DNA of 64,000 nt from a candidate division TM6 bacterium GW2011_GWF2_32_72 (GCA_000989525.1 LBON01000004.1:1-64000); one strand, 5' to 3'; positions 34,822-45,486 are shown, numbered from the stretch's first letter. Notes: generated from the letters alone by a model not told the origin. Numbers and translations are program-made.

Positions 34822-35421
34822 ATGAAAAAATCCCAAGTAATGGTACATTTGTTACTCAGCATAGGAATAGTCTCATCCATTCAAACTAGCCAAATCAATC
34901 AACCATCAAAATCAAACACAACTCAAGCAAATTCATTAGCCACACAAAAAAATCAACAAAAGGAATCAAAAACGGCTGTTTTAAAAGCACAAAAGGTAGT
35001 AAATCCAAAACAAAACATAACCGTTCTTGAAACCAACTACAAAAAAGCACTACAAGATTTTGCAGCAGAAAAAACCATAAGTAAGAATCAAACAAAATTT
35101 TTAGACACGTTATTTCAAAAAGCAAAACAAACAACACTAGCTAAGGGAAAAGTTACATCAATTGCCCTCTCTACTCAAGAAATACAAAATGTTTTAAATA
35201 ATAAACCCTCGACCATAAATCAAGAAACGTTAGAAATTATTACAGCCCTCAAAAATGCATATCCTCAAGCAAACATCACCGACAAGGCAATTGCTTTATA
35301 TAACACAACATTGGCATACGCTGCAGCTCTATCACTAGAAAAACAAACGCAACAATCAATTTCTTTATTCATAGGAAAAATAGATCAAATACAAAAAGAA
35401 ATTCAGGCATGTGTTCAATAA
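34822..35421 (+). CDS. Exported Gln/Lys-rich protein, unknown function
   Basis: A 199-residue protein with a signal peptide (KKSQVMVHLLLSIGIVSSIQ). Residues about 22-55 are low complexity with many Gln, Ser and Thr. The rest is helical. No family or motif recognised. AAGGAAG lies six bases before the ATG. Its stop lies one base before the mutS stop on the other strand. Confidence 0.6.
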   Translation: MKKSQVMVHLLLSIGIVSSIQTSQINQPSKSNTTQANSLATQKNQQKESKTAVLKAQKVVNPKQNITVLETNYKKALQDFAAEKTISKNQTKFLDTLFQKAKQTTLAKGKVTSIALSTQEIQNVLNNKPSTINQETLEIITALKNAYPQANITDKAIALYNTTLAYAAALSLEKQTQQSISLFIGKIDQIQKEIQACVQ

Positions 35422-35422
35422 A

Positions 35423-38098
35423 CTAAATCAAAAAATTATCTTTAATATGCCATAAAACATCTAATGCTTTTTTGGGAGATAGATCATCAAAATCTATTTC
35501 CCAAATTAATTCTAAATATTTATTTTTTAGAATTAATTCAGATTTATATTTTTCTAATTCATTTTTTAATCGAATATTTTCTTGAGCTAAGTCACCATTT
35601 GGTACAGAAGCACGAATCGGTTCAAACAAATTTGCCTGACGCGCTCCAGAAAAATGCATGGAAGTGTTTTTACCATGTTGTTGTTCTTCTAAATTGAGAA
35701 TTTCTAAAATTGCCTGTGCTCGAATAATCAAATCTTTTGGCAAATTTGCAAGTTTTGCAACTTCTAAACCAAAACTTCCGTCAGCAACACCCTTGACAAT
35801 TTTATGCAAAAACAAAATCCCATCTTTTGTTTTTTTACTTGCAGCAAAATAACTGGCTATGCCAGGAAAACTATCTTTTAATGCGGTAAGCTCGTGGTAA
35901 TGAGTAGCAAACAAACAACGCGCGCCAATATTTTGATAAATAAATTCCACAACAGCTTGAGCAATTGCAAGACCATCAAATGTACTTGTTCCACGACCGA
36001 CTTCATCAAGAATCACCAAACTACGATTTGTTGCCAACCCACAAATTGAAGCTGTTTCTTCCATTTCAACTAAAAACGTACTTTTTCCTTCAGCCAAACT
36101 ATCACTAGCGCCAACTCTAGTAAAAATTCTATCCAAAATTGGTAAAGTTGCAGATTTTGCTGGAACAAATGAACCTATTTGCGCCATTAAGCAAATCAAA
36201 GCAACCTGCCTAAGATAAGTTGATTTTCCACCCATATTTGGGCCAGTAATGATCCATAAGCTTTCTTTATCTGTTAAATACGTATTATTGGAAATAAATG
36301 AATCACCTAGACGACCTTCAATCACAGGATGTCTTCCATCTTCAATTAAAATATCCCGATTTGGGGTCAAATTTGGCCTAGAATATCCATTTTGATATGC
36401 CAACCTACCAAAACCCAATAGGGCATCCAAATTCGCCAGGGCCTGGCTTAAATGTCTTAAATCCGAAATTCGACTAAATATTTGTTGTTTTATGGATTCA
36501 TAAACTGATTTTTCAACCTGATCTATTCGAGTATGTGCGCTTAAAATATCCGATTGTAATGCTTTTAATTCATTGGTCATAAAACGCTCTTTGCCAACCA
36601 ACATCTGATGCTTAACAAAATAATCGGGCACCAAGTGAATATTCGGCTTTGTAACTTCAAAATAGTATCCTTGCACCCTGTTATAACGAATTTTGAGAGA
36701 ATTTATTCCACTTTTTTCTTGTTCTTTGCGCTCAAGTTCTAAAATTTTTTGATTACTATTTTCAACCAATTCACGCAAATCATCTAGCGCTTGGTCAAAA
36801 CCTAATTTAATTAACCAATTTTTATCTAAATCATCATTTAAAGAATTTTGTAATTTTAAATAAAGCGCTGAAAAATCAATTATTTTAGAGTCAATTAATC
36901 TAAATAATGTTAAATCATTTTGTTGTGAAAACCATTTCTTTAATTCCGGCAAGATACCGAGGGTATTTCTAAGCATTAAATAATCATTTAATGAAGCCCG
37001 CTTTAAAGCAATTCGACCTACAATGCGCTCAACATCTCCAACTTGATTAAGCAACTCTTCAAGTTTTATTGATTGTGTAACATTGCCAACCAAATGGGCA
37101 ATGGCATCCTGCCTAAATTCAATAGATTCTTTTTTAACCAGTGGCCGCAATATCCATTTTTTTATCATACGCGAACCCATAGAAGTAACTGCTTTATCCA
37201 TATGCTGAAAAAGACTGTTATTAACAGATCCATCTTGATTATTACGAACAAGTTCCAAGTTTCGCTGTGTTGCAGCATCCAAAATTAAAAAATCTTCTGG
37301 TTCATAAAAATTTAATTTTTTAAAATGTTCTAACGATGATTCCTGTGTCTTTCGCATGTATGAATAAAAATTGAATAATGCAAATCGCAAAGCCTCCTGT
37401 TTATCTAAAACCTCTTTAGCCTGCTCTTTAAACTGCCGAGACATCCAGCCTCTTGCTGCACCCATTAGGTCAGAATCATGTTTATCAAACTCAGAATAAG
37501 TTGTAAAAAAACCCTGCTCTTTAAAAAAAGTGCCAAAACCAACACTTTCTTTTTGAACAGGTATTAAAATTTCATCTGGAAAAAATCGTGAAAGTTCAGA
37601 CTCTAAACTTTTTTTACCATCGATTGGCAAAACAGTGGCGAACATTTGAGCTGTTAACAACTCACTAAAAACAAGCCCACAATAATTACCTGATGGAAAA
37701 AAAGAAAGAAGATATGATGCTGTTTTTTCATCTAATAATTTTGAATCTGTAAGAGTGCCTGGAGTTAAAACCTGAGTAACACCTCTTTCTACAACCTTAC
37801 CAGGTTGCGGCTCCTCTAATTGATCGCAAATAGCAACTTTAAAACCACCCTTAACCAACTTGACCATATAATGATCAACAGCATGCATGGGAACTCCACA
37901 TAATGGAATTGGCTCATCATTCATTGTTCCACGTTTTGTAAGAGCAATTCCTAAAAAAGCCGATGCCTTTTTTGCATCATCAAAAAACATTTCATAAAAA
38001 TCGCCTACTTGAAAAAGTAGTAAACTATCTGGATATTGTTCTTTAATCTCAAAATATTGCCTCATCAAAGGCGTAAGATTTAATTTTTGATCGGCCAT
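35423..38098 (-). CDS. mutS: DNA mismatch repair protein MutS
   Basis: MutS finds base mismatches and small loops and starts repair. The 891-residue protein begins with the mismatch-binding domain carrying GDFYEMF (about residues 31-37) with the intercalating Phe and the Glu, then connector, lever and clamp domains. The ATPase has TGPNMGGKSTYLRQ (Walker A, about 616), the LVILDEVGRGTSTFDG segment (Walker B and signature) and ATHYHEL. The length is that of full MutS1. No mutL lies nearby. No strong ribosome site is evident before the ATG, but the N-terminus KLNLTPLMRQYFEIKEQYPD fits the family. Confidence 0.97.
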   Translation of the reverse strand: MADQKLNLTPLMRQYFEIKEQYPDSLLLFQVGDFYEMFFDDAKKASAFLGIALTKRGTMNDEPIPLCGVPMHAVDHYMVKLVKGGFKVAICDQLEEPQPGKVVERGVTQVLTPGTLTDSKLLDEKTASYLLSFFPSGNYCGLVFSELLTAQMFATVLPIDGKKSLESELSRFFPDEILIPVQKESVGFGTFFKEQGFFTTYSEFDKHDSDLMGAARGWMSRQFKEQAKEVLDKQEALRFALFNFYSYMRKTQESSLEHFKKLNFYEPEDFLILDAATQRNLELVRNNQDGSVNNSLFQHMDKAVTSMGSRMIKKWILRPLVKKESIEFRQDAIAHLVGNVTQSIKLEELLNQVGDVERIVGRIALKRASLNDYLMLRNTLGILPELKKWFSQQNDLTLFRLIDSKIIDFSALYLKLQNSLNDDLDKNWLIKLGFDQALDDLRELVENSNQKILELERKEQEKSGINSLKIRYNRVQGYYFEVTKPNIHLVPDYFVKHQMLVGKERFMTNELKALQSDILSAHTRIDQVEKSVYESIKQQIFSRISDLRHLSQALANLDALLGFGRLAYQNGYSRPNLTPNRDILIEDGRHPVIEGRLGDSFISNNTYLTDKESLWIITGPNMGGKSTYLRQVALICLMAQIGSFVPAKSATLPILDRIFTRVGASDSLAEGKSTFLVEMEETASICGLATNRSLVILDEVGRGTSTFDGLAIAQAVVEFIYQNIGARCLFATHYHELTALKDSFPGIASYFAASKKTKDGILFLHKIVKGVADGSFGLEVAKLANLPKDLIIRAQAILEILNLEEQQHGKNTSMHFSGARQANLFEPIRASVPNGDLAQENIRLKNELEKYKSELILKNKYLELIWEIDFDDLSPKKALDVLWHIKDNFLI

Positions 38099-38202
38099 TT
38101 TTCCGCTTTATTTAGAATTTATTATTCATACTAAAAAGCTTTAATATAGGCCAAAATCAAAGAAAAGTCACACAGATATTTAATGATAAAATCTTTTATT
38201 TT

Positions 38203-39684
38203 TTATCGAGGTAACGGAGTATCACAAGGCCCTGTAAAATTCAATTGCAAAATCGCAACTTTAGATCCATCTACAACGGCAATTTGATCACCATTGTTAT
38301 CAAATTTTAGCTGGGACACAAAATCATAATTACCTTCATAACTAGCTATATCATTAAACCAAAGATCTTTTACTATAATCTTATTATTTATAGCCAAAAC
38401 CATAAAATCTTTTTTTCGGTTATAGTCAATTGCTAAAATCCCCTCTCTTGGATTAAAATTGCAGGGCAACATTTTGATTTGTTTTTCTTTACCCAAAAAA
38501 CAAACAAAAATTTTATTAAGAAAAGCGATTATAATTTTATTATCTTTTGCAAAAAACACATCTTGAATTTTGGTCGAGGTTGTATTAGCCATTTTTTGTA
38601 TATCAGCTCCAATAAAACAGTAAACACCATCCACATCCAAACTCAAATCTTCAAATTCTTTTTCTAAATAATTTTTATCAAGATTCAGACTTCTTTCTAA
38701 AGAAATTACAAACAATTCTTTCACCAGAATGTCATCTCCGCTTTGTTTAAATCCAAACACAACAACGACAAAATTGCCATATACAACCAAAGCTTTACTT
38801 GCAGACGAATTAAAAACAATCTTTCTAATTTTGCCAAATTTTTTGTATTTTTCAGTTTTTATCATCTTCTCTTTATGATTATTTGAATCTACCAACCATA
38901 ACTGATCATTCGCATAAGATATCAATGCCCTGCCAGATTTAGAAATTTCAGCCATTTGAATCAGTTCAGAGCTACACGAAAATGCACCCTTTAACTCCGA
39001 TCGAGTAAAATATGCAACTTCCTCTACAACCTGATTCATCAAAACATCCCCTGATGAATTAAATTTCATATTATTATCCGATTCAATTTTTCCTCTTGAC
39101 TCAAAGCATCCCAACGATAATCCAGAAAGGAAATATCCTTGAATTCCTTGATCAGATAAATAATCTACAAGGCAATCGCCGTATTCTTCTTCTAAATCAG
39201 AATCCGGCAAGGAAGAATCTATACTTTGACGCAAGCAATCTGATTCAACACTATTACGCAATGATAACTCTGAGTCTATCTTTTCCCAAACAGAACAAAT
39301 TTTAGACTTACGATTACTCAAAAATTCTGGTTCAAAATCTTCCATTTTATTTGCAACGAAGGACCATTTCTTTAAATTGCCCTTAAAAGGCAATATATAA
39401 AGGCTTCTAGAGCTCTTAAAAAAAGAGGCAGCTTTAATTCTAGAATCAGAAAGCTCACAATTTCCTTTGTAAGACAAAAAATAAAAAGAAATTGGCGCAA
39501 TCATGCTCGATAAACAACGCTCCTCCATAGCTGGCGTTTTCGGCGTTGCCCGCCCATAAAAATGGGAAAAATCATCCGTTTCATTAAATCGCGGCTCCTG
39601 CCCTCTCAAAGAAGCTTCAACAACGCCCAGATGGCTCAAGGCCAACGATATAACAATTCTTTTGAAAATCTGATTTAATCTCAC
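38203..39684 (-). CDS. Exported beta-propeller-like protein, unknown function
   Basis: The frame reaches an ATG at 39696, but GGAG lies inside it six bases before a GTG at 39684, which gives a clean signal peptide (MRLNQIFKRIVISLALS). The 493-residue product has a Ser-rich, irregular first half. The second half has repeating four-strand pieces such as EISKSGRALISYANDQLWLVD, VFNSSASKALVVYGNFVVVV and KFDNNGDQIAVVDGSKVAIL, like degenerate WD40 blades. Such folds bind proteins. I cannot assign a function. It lies about 100 bp upstream of mutS on the same strand. Confidence 0.65.
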   Translation of the reverse strand: MRLNQIFKRIVISLALSHLGVVEASLRGQEPRFNETDDFSHFYGRATPKTPAMEERCLSSMIAPISFYFLSYKGNCELSDSRIKAASFFKSSRSLYILPFKGNLKKWSFVANKMEDFEPEFLSNRKSKICSVWEKIDSELSLRNSVESDCLRQSIDSSLPDSDLEEEYGDCLVDYLSDQGIQGYFLSGLSLGCFESRGKIESDNNMKFNSSGDVLMNQVVEEVAYFTRSELKGAFSCSSELIQMAEISKSGRALISYANDQLWLVDSNNHKEKMIKTEKYKKFGKIRKIVFNSSASKALVVYGNFVVVVFGFKQSGDDILVKELFVISLERSLNLDKNYLEKEFEDLSLDVDGVYCFIGADIQKMANTTSTKIQDVFFAKDNKIIIAFLNKIFVCFLGKEKQIKMLPCNFNPREGILAIDYNRKKDFMVLAINNKIIVKDLWFNDIASYEGNYDFVSQLKFDNNGDQIAVVDGSKVAILQLNFTGPCDTPLPR

Positions 39685-39696
39685 AAATAACTCCAT

Positions 39697-40087
39697 TTAA
39701 ATTAAAAATATTAAATCATTTTTAAACCATAGCCTCACCTTAACATTTTTTTTTACATTAGACAATACCCTTTGACCAACTTTTTCCTTAAAAATTTCTA
39801 AAAAAACTGGCTCAAATTACGACTAGAAGCACCATTAGCATCAGTCAAACTCAAAAATATCGACCCACACGGACATATAAATCAAATTCAACTCAAAAAT
39901 CACTACCTAAGGCCGAATTAAACAAATCTAAGCATTTTTAAACAGGCACAATTGTGACAAATAGAAAACACCCCATTGACACGACCTACAAAAACATTTA
40001 CAATTAAAACATGAACAATACCTTTAATATAAAAAAAGGTCTATTGGGCAACACAATAAAATGATTATTACTGGGAGGTTATATCAA
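39697..40087. other. Intergenic region between divergent genes
   Basis: About 390 bp without a supported gene. It holds the start region of the propeller-like gene on one side and the promoter and leader of the EndoU-like gene on the other. A short hairpin formed by ACCTTTA and AAAAGGT lies near 40020-40045 in the leader. I see no RNA gene or other repeat in the rest. Confidence 0.6.
39976..40004 (+). promoter_or_regulatory. Near-consensus sigma-70 promoter for the EndoU-like gene
   Basis: A perfect TTGACA at 39976-39981, a 17-base spacer and TACAAT at 39999-40004. Transcription would begin near 40011, leaving a leader of about 75 bases before the ATG at 40088. It is one of the best promoters in the window. 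Confidence 0.75.
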
Positions 40088-42508
40088 ATGATTAAAAACT
40101 TATTTAAATTTAAAACTTTAATGCTAACAACTGCATTATCTATTTTTGCGCCCTTTCATGCTCAAATTTCTCTCTATAAAGTTGCCAAAACATTATATAA
40201 CGAACAATTTCCTTCAAAAAGCCAAAATTATAGCGCTAACCCCAAAACTGATACATTTAATAAAATAAACAATGCAAAAGGTGACCAATCAATATCTGAA
40301 TTAATTCAAGAAAAACTAGAAAAAAACCAATCTGAAATTACAAAAATAGAAAACGAATTAACAAAAATAGAAAATGACATTTCGGAAAGCACTGATACTA
40401 TAAATAAAAAAAATATTGAATTAAAAGAAAAGACATGTGAATTAGAAGCTCAAAATAAAAATTTACAAAACAAACATGACAAGTACAAAGAGCTTAATGC
40501 TCTTTATACTAACTATGACAACCAACAAAGCGCTATTATAAATCTCCCAAACCAAACCGAGAAATTATGTGAAACCAGCAAGAAGTTGGAACAATTAAAA
40601 CAAGAAAAAGAAAAACTTACAGAACAAATGGAAAACCAACGAACGGAGTTAAACGCATTACAACAATTTCTTAATCTCTCCGATTGTACCGAATCTTCCA
40701 TTAAACAAACAAAAGACAAGCTACAAAAAGCAAAAACTGCACATGAAAACAATGTAAAAAAGACAGAAAAAGTAATTGCAGACGCTAAAAAAAAACTATC
40801 TGAACTAGATGAACTATCTAAACTAGATGAATATGGAGCAGGTGCATGTAATCTGACTGAATATAAAAAGACACAACAACAAATTAATAGTTTAAATAAA
40901 AATCTAGAATCTTATCAAAACGCGATTACAAATACAGAAAAAAGCATAGAAGATTTAAAAGAATTATCAGAGAAGTTTAAACAATTCAACCAAACCGAGT
41001 CGGCATTAAAACAAATAAATCAAGACATTAGATCGCAGGAAAATACCAAAAAGCAATGCGAGGATGAGGTTAAACAGTACCAAGAGATAATAGAAAAAGC
41101 GGGTACCGCAATCAACCTAAACCAATTAAACCCAAAACTAAATAATTTGAAAAAAGAGCGATCTACAAAATTTAACGAATTAAAAACACTCGAAGCACAA
41201 ATCAACCAAACAACCAAAGAACTAGAAAAATCAAACAAAGAAATTTATAACCAAAATAAAATTTTGGCTCAACAAAAAGATCAATACAACAAAACAACCC
41301 AAGAACTAAAAAAACTAAAACAACAAACAAATGATCTTTCCAATATTATTAATGAAAAGGAATTCTTCAACCGTAGATTTTTTAACCTTAAAATTAAAAA
41401 TCTAGATGCATTAATTCTAGCCTACAAAAACTTCGGCGCATTATTTGAATATAAACAAGAACAAGCCGGTGAATCAATAAACGCAACAAATTGGAGAACC
41501 GCCAATAAAGAAAACACCGATTTCTCTTTGATAACCGCAGCCCTAAATGACACCGACTTCTTAATGTTCGTTGAAATGGCCCAAAAAACTGACTTAAAAC
41601 ATTTATTAACACCTGATGATATTTCCGGAAACCAAGGCGGACACATTTTCAACCCACTAATAGATAAAAAGAAAGGCGAAGAGCCCTCACAAAGTCCAAC
41701 ACAAAAACAATACTTCGATTATGACCAACAAAAAAATGTAACATTAGAATCTAACAAAACAACTTTTCCTTCTACAATAACAATTGAAGAACTTTATGAC
41801 GCTACAATTAATTCCGATATCAAAGAACACAACACATCAAACAGTTTTTCTATATATATAAGAAAAATTAAAAATTATTGGGTAAAAATCGTTAAGCAAA
41901 ACGGCATAATAACAACAGCATATCCAATATTTAGTATTAATGAGACTGATAATAACGCTGGGTTAATAAAGTTAAAAAACCAAATCGAACAAATCAATGA
42001 TTTCATCGATAAATACTATAGAACATTAGAAACAAAAAATTTCAATGATAAAATAGACCGAGCCTTAATAGTTAACAAAGAAATTCAATCTCAAATCATG
42101 AAATTAATCTGCTGCCCAACTAAACAAAAAAATATAGTCGAACAAATAAAAACTCTAAATGACCAGAAAAGGAATGATATCACTGAAATCATCGGAGAAA
42201 ATATAACAGATTGGAAAAATCCTAGTAAATCCTTAAATGCTATGAAAAAGACAATGCCCCAAGACCTAGACACTATCAAAAAAGAAATCACTGCGGCAAT
42301 AAAGGAGTTACCCGAATATTTGATAATTTTTGATGATCAAGACTATGTTATTTTTGATGAAAAATATGACAACTGTTTTACCCTTAATGAAAAAGACATT
42401 ACTAGTTATAACAGGTTTAAAAATTTTACAGCAGGCCAAAATAACAATTCTCAACATCAAAACATTAAAAGGACAAGGCCACAACACAATTTTGGTGACA
42501 ATTATTAA
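40088..42508 (+). CDS. Exported coiled-coil protein with C-terminal EndoU-like nuclease domain
   Basis: The start is the ATG at 40088, preceded by GGGAGG; the frame extends to 40061. A signal peptide (residues about 10-28, LMLTTALSIFAPFHA) is followed by some 380 residues of dense coiled coil. From about residue 485 the sequence fits the EndoU ribonuclease fold. KHLLTPDDISGNQGGHIF holds two histidines (505 and 519, 14 apart, as in EndoU enzymes), TTFPSTITIEELYDA is the FP-x-W-like segment, and YWVKIVKQNGIITTAYPIF supplies Lys600 or Lys603, Thr609/610 and Tyr612. EndoU domains cut RNA and often serve as toxins in secreted bacterial proteins. The family call rests on motif order by eye. It has its own strong promoter and converges on the four-gene operon at 42512-48229. 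No immunity gene was recognised next to it. Confidence 0.7.
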   Translation: MIKNLFKFKTLMLTTALSIFAPFHAQISLYKVAKTLYNEQFPSKSQNYSANPKTDTFNKINNAKGDQSISELIQEKLEKNQSEITKIENELTKIENDISESTDTINKKNIELKEKTCELEAQNKNLQNKHDKYKELNALYTNYDNQQSAIINLPNQTEKLCETSKKLEQLKQEKEKLTEQMENQRTELNALQQFLNLSDCTESSIKQTKDKLQKAKTAHENNVKKTEKVIADAKKKLSELDELSKLDEYGAGACNLTEYKKTQQQINSLNKNLESYQNAITNTEKSIEDLKELSEKFKQFNQTESALKQINQDIRSQENTKKQCEDEVKQYQEIIEKAGTAINLNQLNPKLNNLKKERSTKFNELKTLEAQINQTTKELEKSNKEIYNQNKILAQQKDQYNKTTQELKKLKQQTNDLSNIINEKEFFNRRFFNLKIKNLDALILAYKNFGALFEYKQEQAGESINATNWRTANKENTDFSLITAALNDTDFLMFVEMAQKTDLKHLLTPDDISGNQGGHIFNPLIDKKKGEEPSQSPTQKQYFDYDQQKNVTLESNKTTFPSTITIEELYDATINSDIKEHNTSNSFSIYIRKIKNYWVKIVKQNGIITTAYPIFSINETDNNAGLIKLKNQIEQINDFIDKYYRTLETKNFNDKIDRALIVNKEIQSQIMKLICCPTKQKNIVEQIKTLNDQKRNDITEIIGENITDWKNPSKSLNAMKKTMPQDLDTIKKEITAAIKELPEYLIIFDDQDYVIFDEKYDNCFTLNEKDITSYNRFKNFTAGQNNNSQHQNIKRTRPQHNFGDNY

Positions 42509-42511
42509 TAG

Positions 42512-45484
42512 TTAATCCAAAGTCAATTTATCCCAAGATATTAAAGGCTCTACTTGTTCGTAATCTTCGAACAAAGGGCCTTTAATTTTTATACCAAAAA
42601 AAATCGGTAAAGTAATTTGTTCAAGAAGCTTTAATTCAGCCTTAAAATCTTCTTTATTACCTCGCCGAGACATTATGTTAGCCTTTATATCTTTAACCAA
42701 CATATCAAGTGTAGCGATTGCGCGAACAAATAATTGTACCGATTTAAAGGATTCATGTTTTATATCAATTTCTTTGATTTCTTTTTTACCCATTCTTCCA
42801 AAATCTTTGAGTACCTCTGAAAGATCATCAGTTTGAGTTAACTTTTCAAACAACCAAGCTGTTGGCATAAAATTATTATTTTTACCCTCCTCAATGTTTT
42901 CCTTGAGATAGCCATCAACAACTTTTACTAATTTGGCATTTTCCATGTAAGTATTATAACCAAAATTGTAAACTAAACATGAAACATTTGAAGTAAACCA
43001 ATCTAAACAAAACTTAGTTTCATCAAAAACACCCCACTGCCTTTTTGGACCAAACCAAGTATCAATGATGTTAAACAATTGTAATTTTTTAATTTCGCCA
43101 GGTTTTTCAGCTATTGGAAAAAGTTTTTGCACAACAACAATTTTTTTATTTAGATTTTTTTTAATCAACATAGGAGGAGTTACACAAAAAACATTTTCAA
43201 GATAATACCGATCATTTGAAAATTTAGATTCTAACAAATTACTCAACAAGGCGTACCAATTAGCTTTTAACGTATTAATAAAATGATCCAGGGCTTGTGC
43301 ATCTCTACATTCAGAAAAAAATTCATACAAAACTTTGCACTCAACATCTTTTTCTGTAAAGACCGTACGCCCAATAACATCAGAAATTATTTCTTGCTTT
43401 TCTTTAATAAATGCCCCATCTAAATTTTTCCATAAAGAATTTAACAAATCATTTTCAATGTTCTGTTCAAATAATTCTTGTAATTTGTCTGAAAATTCAA
43501 TTAATAAATCAAAATTAAATCTTAAACAACTTTCAAACTTTTTATCCAAAACACACTTTTCTCGTAATTCAACAAATTCCTGAGATATTTTATTTTGCGC
43601 TTGAATAAACAATTCATTTTTACTTTCTAACAAATGCTTTTCAAAAATTGGCTTTAATGTTTTATCTAAATCATTAACAGAAATAAAACGAACCGTATCT
43701 CCACAATAATCTTTAAATAAATCAAAAAGCCCCCAACGCAATGCTGTTTCTTTAACTAAAGAATCAACATATAGCCCCTCAGAATCTAAGCGCAATTCAT
43801 TATAAAGATCGGCATTATGATTCACAAAAGGCCTATAAAAACATTTGTTTAAATTAAAATTCTCTTGATACAACGCTTTTAATTGCTGAAGCATAAAATT
43901 AACACGTATATTTTCTCGTTGCGTTCTTGGATACATACTCATAAAATCTACAAAAACAAGCTTTTCAATCCCTTCTTTTTTTAACTTTGAAGAAATATCA
44001 TTTAAAAAACTTGGATAATACATAGGTAAAGAAACACCCGTAAAAATCATTTGTTCAGGCTTTACAACCTTTAAACCAAAAGAATGCACCCCAGCTAAAG
44101 GAACAAGAACCTTAATATCGTCTAATTTATTTTTATCAAACAGATAATTAGCACCGTCAAAATTAAATGGAATCCAATCAACTTCATCTGGCAGAAGATC
44201 AAGCATTACAATATTTTTAAGATAACCACCATCCAAATCAATCTTATCCTCAGCAGACTTAGTTAAATTTAGTTTGGCCTTATTTACATTTTCAAGAAAC
44301 TCTTTTTTTAATTTTTCATAATTCAATGCAACAAATTGCTCTAATTGCACCTTTTTAGACAAATGCTCTGTTACAACATCCAGCTGCACATAAACATAAC
44401 CATCTGGTTTTGTTACAAAATGACTCATTTGTGCAGGAAGATCCAAAATGTAAACATTATTTTTTAAATTATAAAGAGTACCTTCTTGTGAAGAAGAATT
44501 ATCTACTCTTTCATAACTAGAGATATCTGATCCATATTTAACATAATTAGTTAAATTTCCAAGCAATGTACTTTTACCAACACCATCTACAAAACTACAG
44601 AAAATGTACACAGTCTTTTTATCTTCGATTGGTACTAATTTTTTTTCGAATAATTTTACAAAATACTGCGCATTTTTAGTAATTTCTTCATCCTGACACT
44701 CTAAAACTTCAATCGGATAAGTTATATCAGGCCCAACATAAAACTTCTTAACATTCGAATTGGAATTCAAAATATAACGCATGTAATAAATTGAAAACAA
44801 AATATCCTGAGTAGCAATAGAAATATCCCCAAAACTCTTTATCTGCCCTAAATAAATATCCTCCCAGAATTCCATCATTTTTTTCAAAACTGAATTGGTA
44901 TCTTGTTGAATTAAAGCCTTTTCAATAATATCTCGAGACTTGATAATAAATTCAAAATCACTTCCAAAAGCATGTTTTTGAAAAATAATAAAATTATCAT
45001 CAAACAAATCTATTTTTTCTGGCAAAATATGCGTAAAAACCTGAGAAGATTTTTTGTCAGCGTTTTTCCAAAGCCAATTACAATCCTTCAACATAAAACC
45101 AGTCAAAAAACCAAAAATATTTTTAGATGCTGAACCAAAACCTTCTTTAGTCTTTTCGATAACCTCGTCATCCACAACTTTTCTGTTAAAACAGCAATAA
45201 TAGCTGGGAACCGCTTCTTCTTGGTAACCAGAAATAATCATTCTTCCTGATAATTCAAAATTTTCAGATTTCAAATATTGTTCAAGTTCTAACAAACTTT
45301 TACTAGCCTGCATTAAAACAAAAAAATGATATTCACGGGTTGCTTTAGATTCAGGACCTATTCCATAATTACCAATAAAACTAGAAGGAAAACTCTTTTC
45401 TTCAATATCCTGCAATGTTTTTGCTTGCAAAGATACCGAAAAAAAGACGGTTAAAAAAACAAAAACATATTTAAACAAAAGCAT
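42512..45484 (-). CDS. Large exported protein with P-loop, last gene of a four-gene operon
   Basis: A 990-residue protein with a signal peptide (KYVFVFLTVFFSVSLQA). At about residues 297-307 FVDGVGKSTLL resembles a P-loop; the last half (DGVGKST) is as in thymidylate-kinase-like proteins, but the first conserved Gly is replaced by Phe. About 45 residues later NVYILDLPAQMSHF could serve as Walker B or switch II. The next 650 residues are helical without further motifs, with a YPRTQRENIR stretch near 525. I recognise no family. An exported P-loop protein is odd because ATP and GTP are scarce in the periplasm; it would make sense if it works in the host or if the N-terminus is a membrane anchor. 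It lies two bases after the preceding gene. Confidence 0.7.
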   Translation of the reverse strand: MLLFKYVFVFLTVFFSVSLQAKTLQDIEEKSFPSSFIGNYGIGPESKATREYHFFVLMQASKSLLELEQYLKSENFELSGRMIISGYQEEAVPSYYCCFNRKVVDDEVIEKTKEGFGSASKNIFGFLTGFMLKDCNWLWKNADKKSSQVFTHILPEKIDLFDDNFIIFQKHAFGSDFEFIIKSRDIIEKALIQQDTNSVLKKMMEFWEDIYLGQIKSFGDISIATQDILFSIYYMRYILNSNSNVKKFYVGPDITYPIEVLECQDEEITKNAQYFVKLFEKKLVPIEDKKTVYIFCSFVDGVGKSTLLGNLTNYVKYGSDISSYERVDNSSSQEGTLYNLKNNVYILDLPAQMSHFVTKPDGYVYVQLDVVTEHLSKKVQLEQFVALNYEKLKKEFLENVNKAKLNLTKSAEDKIDLDGGYLKNIVMLDLLPDEVDWIPFNFDGANYLFDKNKLDDIKVLVPLAGVHSFGLKVVKPEQMIFTGVSLPMYYPSFLNDISSKLKKEGIEKLVFVDFMSMYPRTQRENIRVNFMLQQLKALYQENFNLNKCFYRPFVNHNADLYNELRLDSEGLYVDSLVKETALRWGLFDLFKDYCGDTVRFISVNDLDKTLKPIFEKHLLESKNELFIQAQNKISQEFVELREKCVLDKKFESCLRFNFDLLIEFSDKLQELFEQNIENDLLNSLWKNLDGAFIKEKQEIISDVIGRTVFTEKDVECKVLYEFFSECRDAQALDHFINTLKANWYALLSNLLESKFSNDRYYLENVFCVTPPMLIKKNLNKKIVVVQKLFPIAEKPGEIKKLQLFNIIDTWFGPKRQWGVFDETKFCLDWFTSNVSCLVYNFGYNTYMENAKLVKVVDGYLKENIEEGKNNNFMPTAWLFEKLTQTDDLSEVLKDFGRMGKKEIKEIDIKHESFKSVQLFVRAIATLDMLVKDIKANIMSRRGNKEDFKAELKLLEQITLPIFFGIKIKGPLFEDYEQVEPLISWDKLTLD

Positions 45485-45486
45485 AA

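Noticed and set aside
39697-40087. A non-coding RNA gene in the largest gap
   Set aside because: No stable long fold or known RNA signature was seen; the gap is explained by promoter and leader sequence.
42512-45484. Thymidylate kinase identity for the P-loop protein
   Set aside because: Only the DGVGKST part fits. The protein is far too long, exported, and lacks the other kinase motifs.
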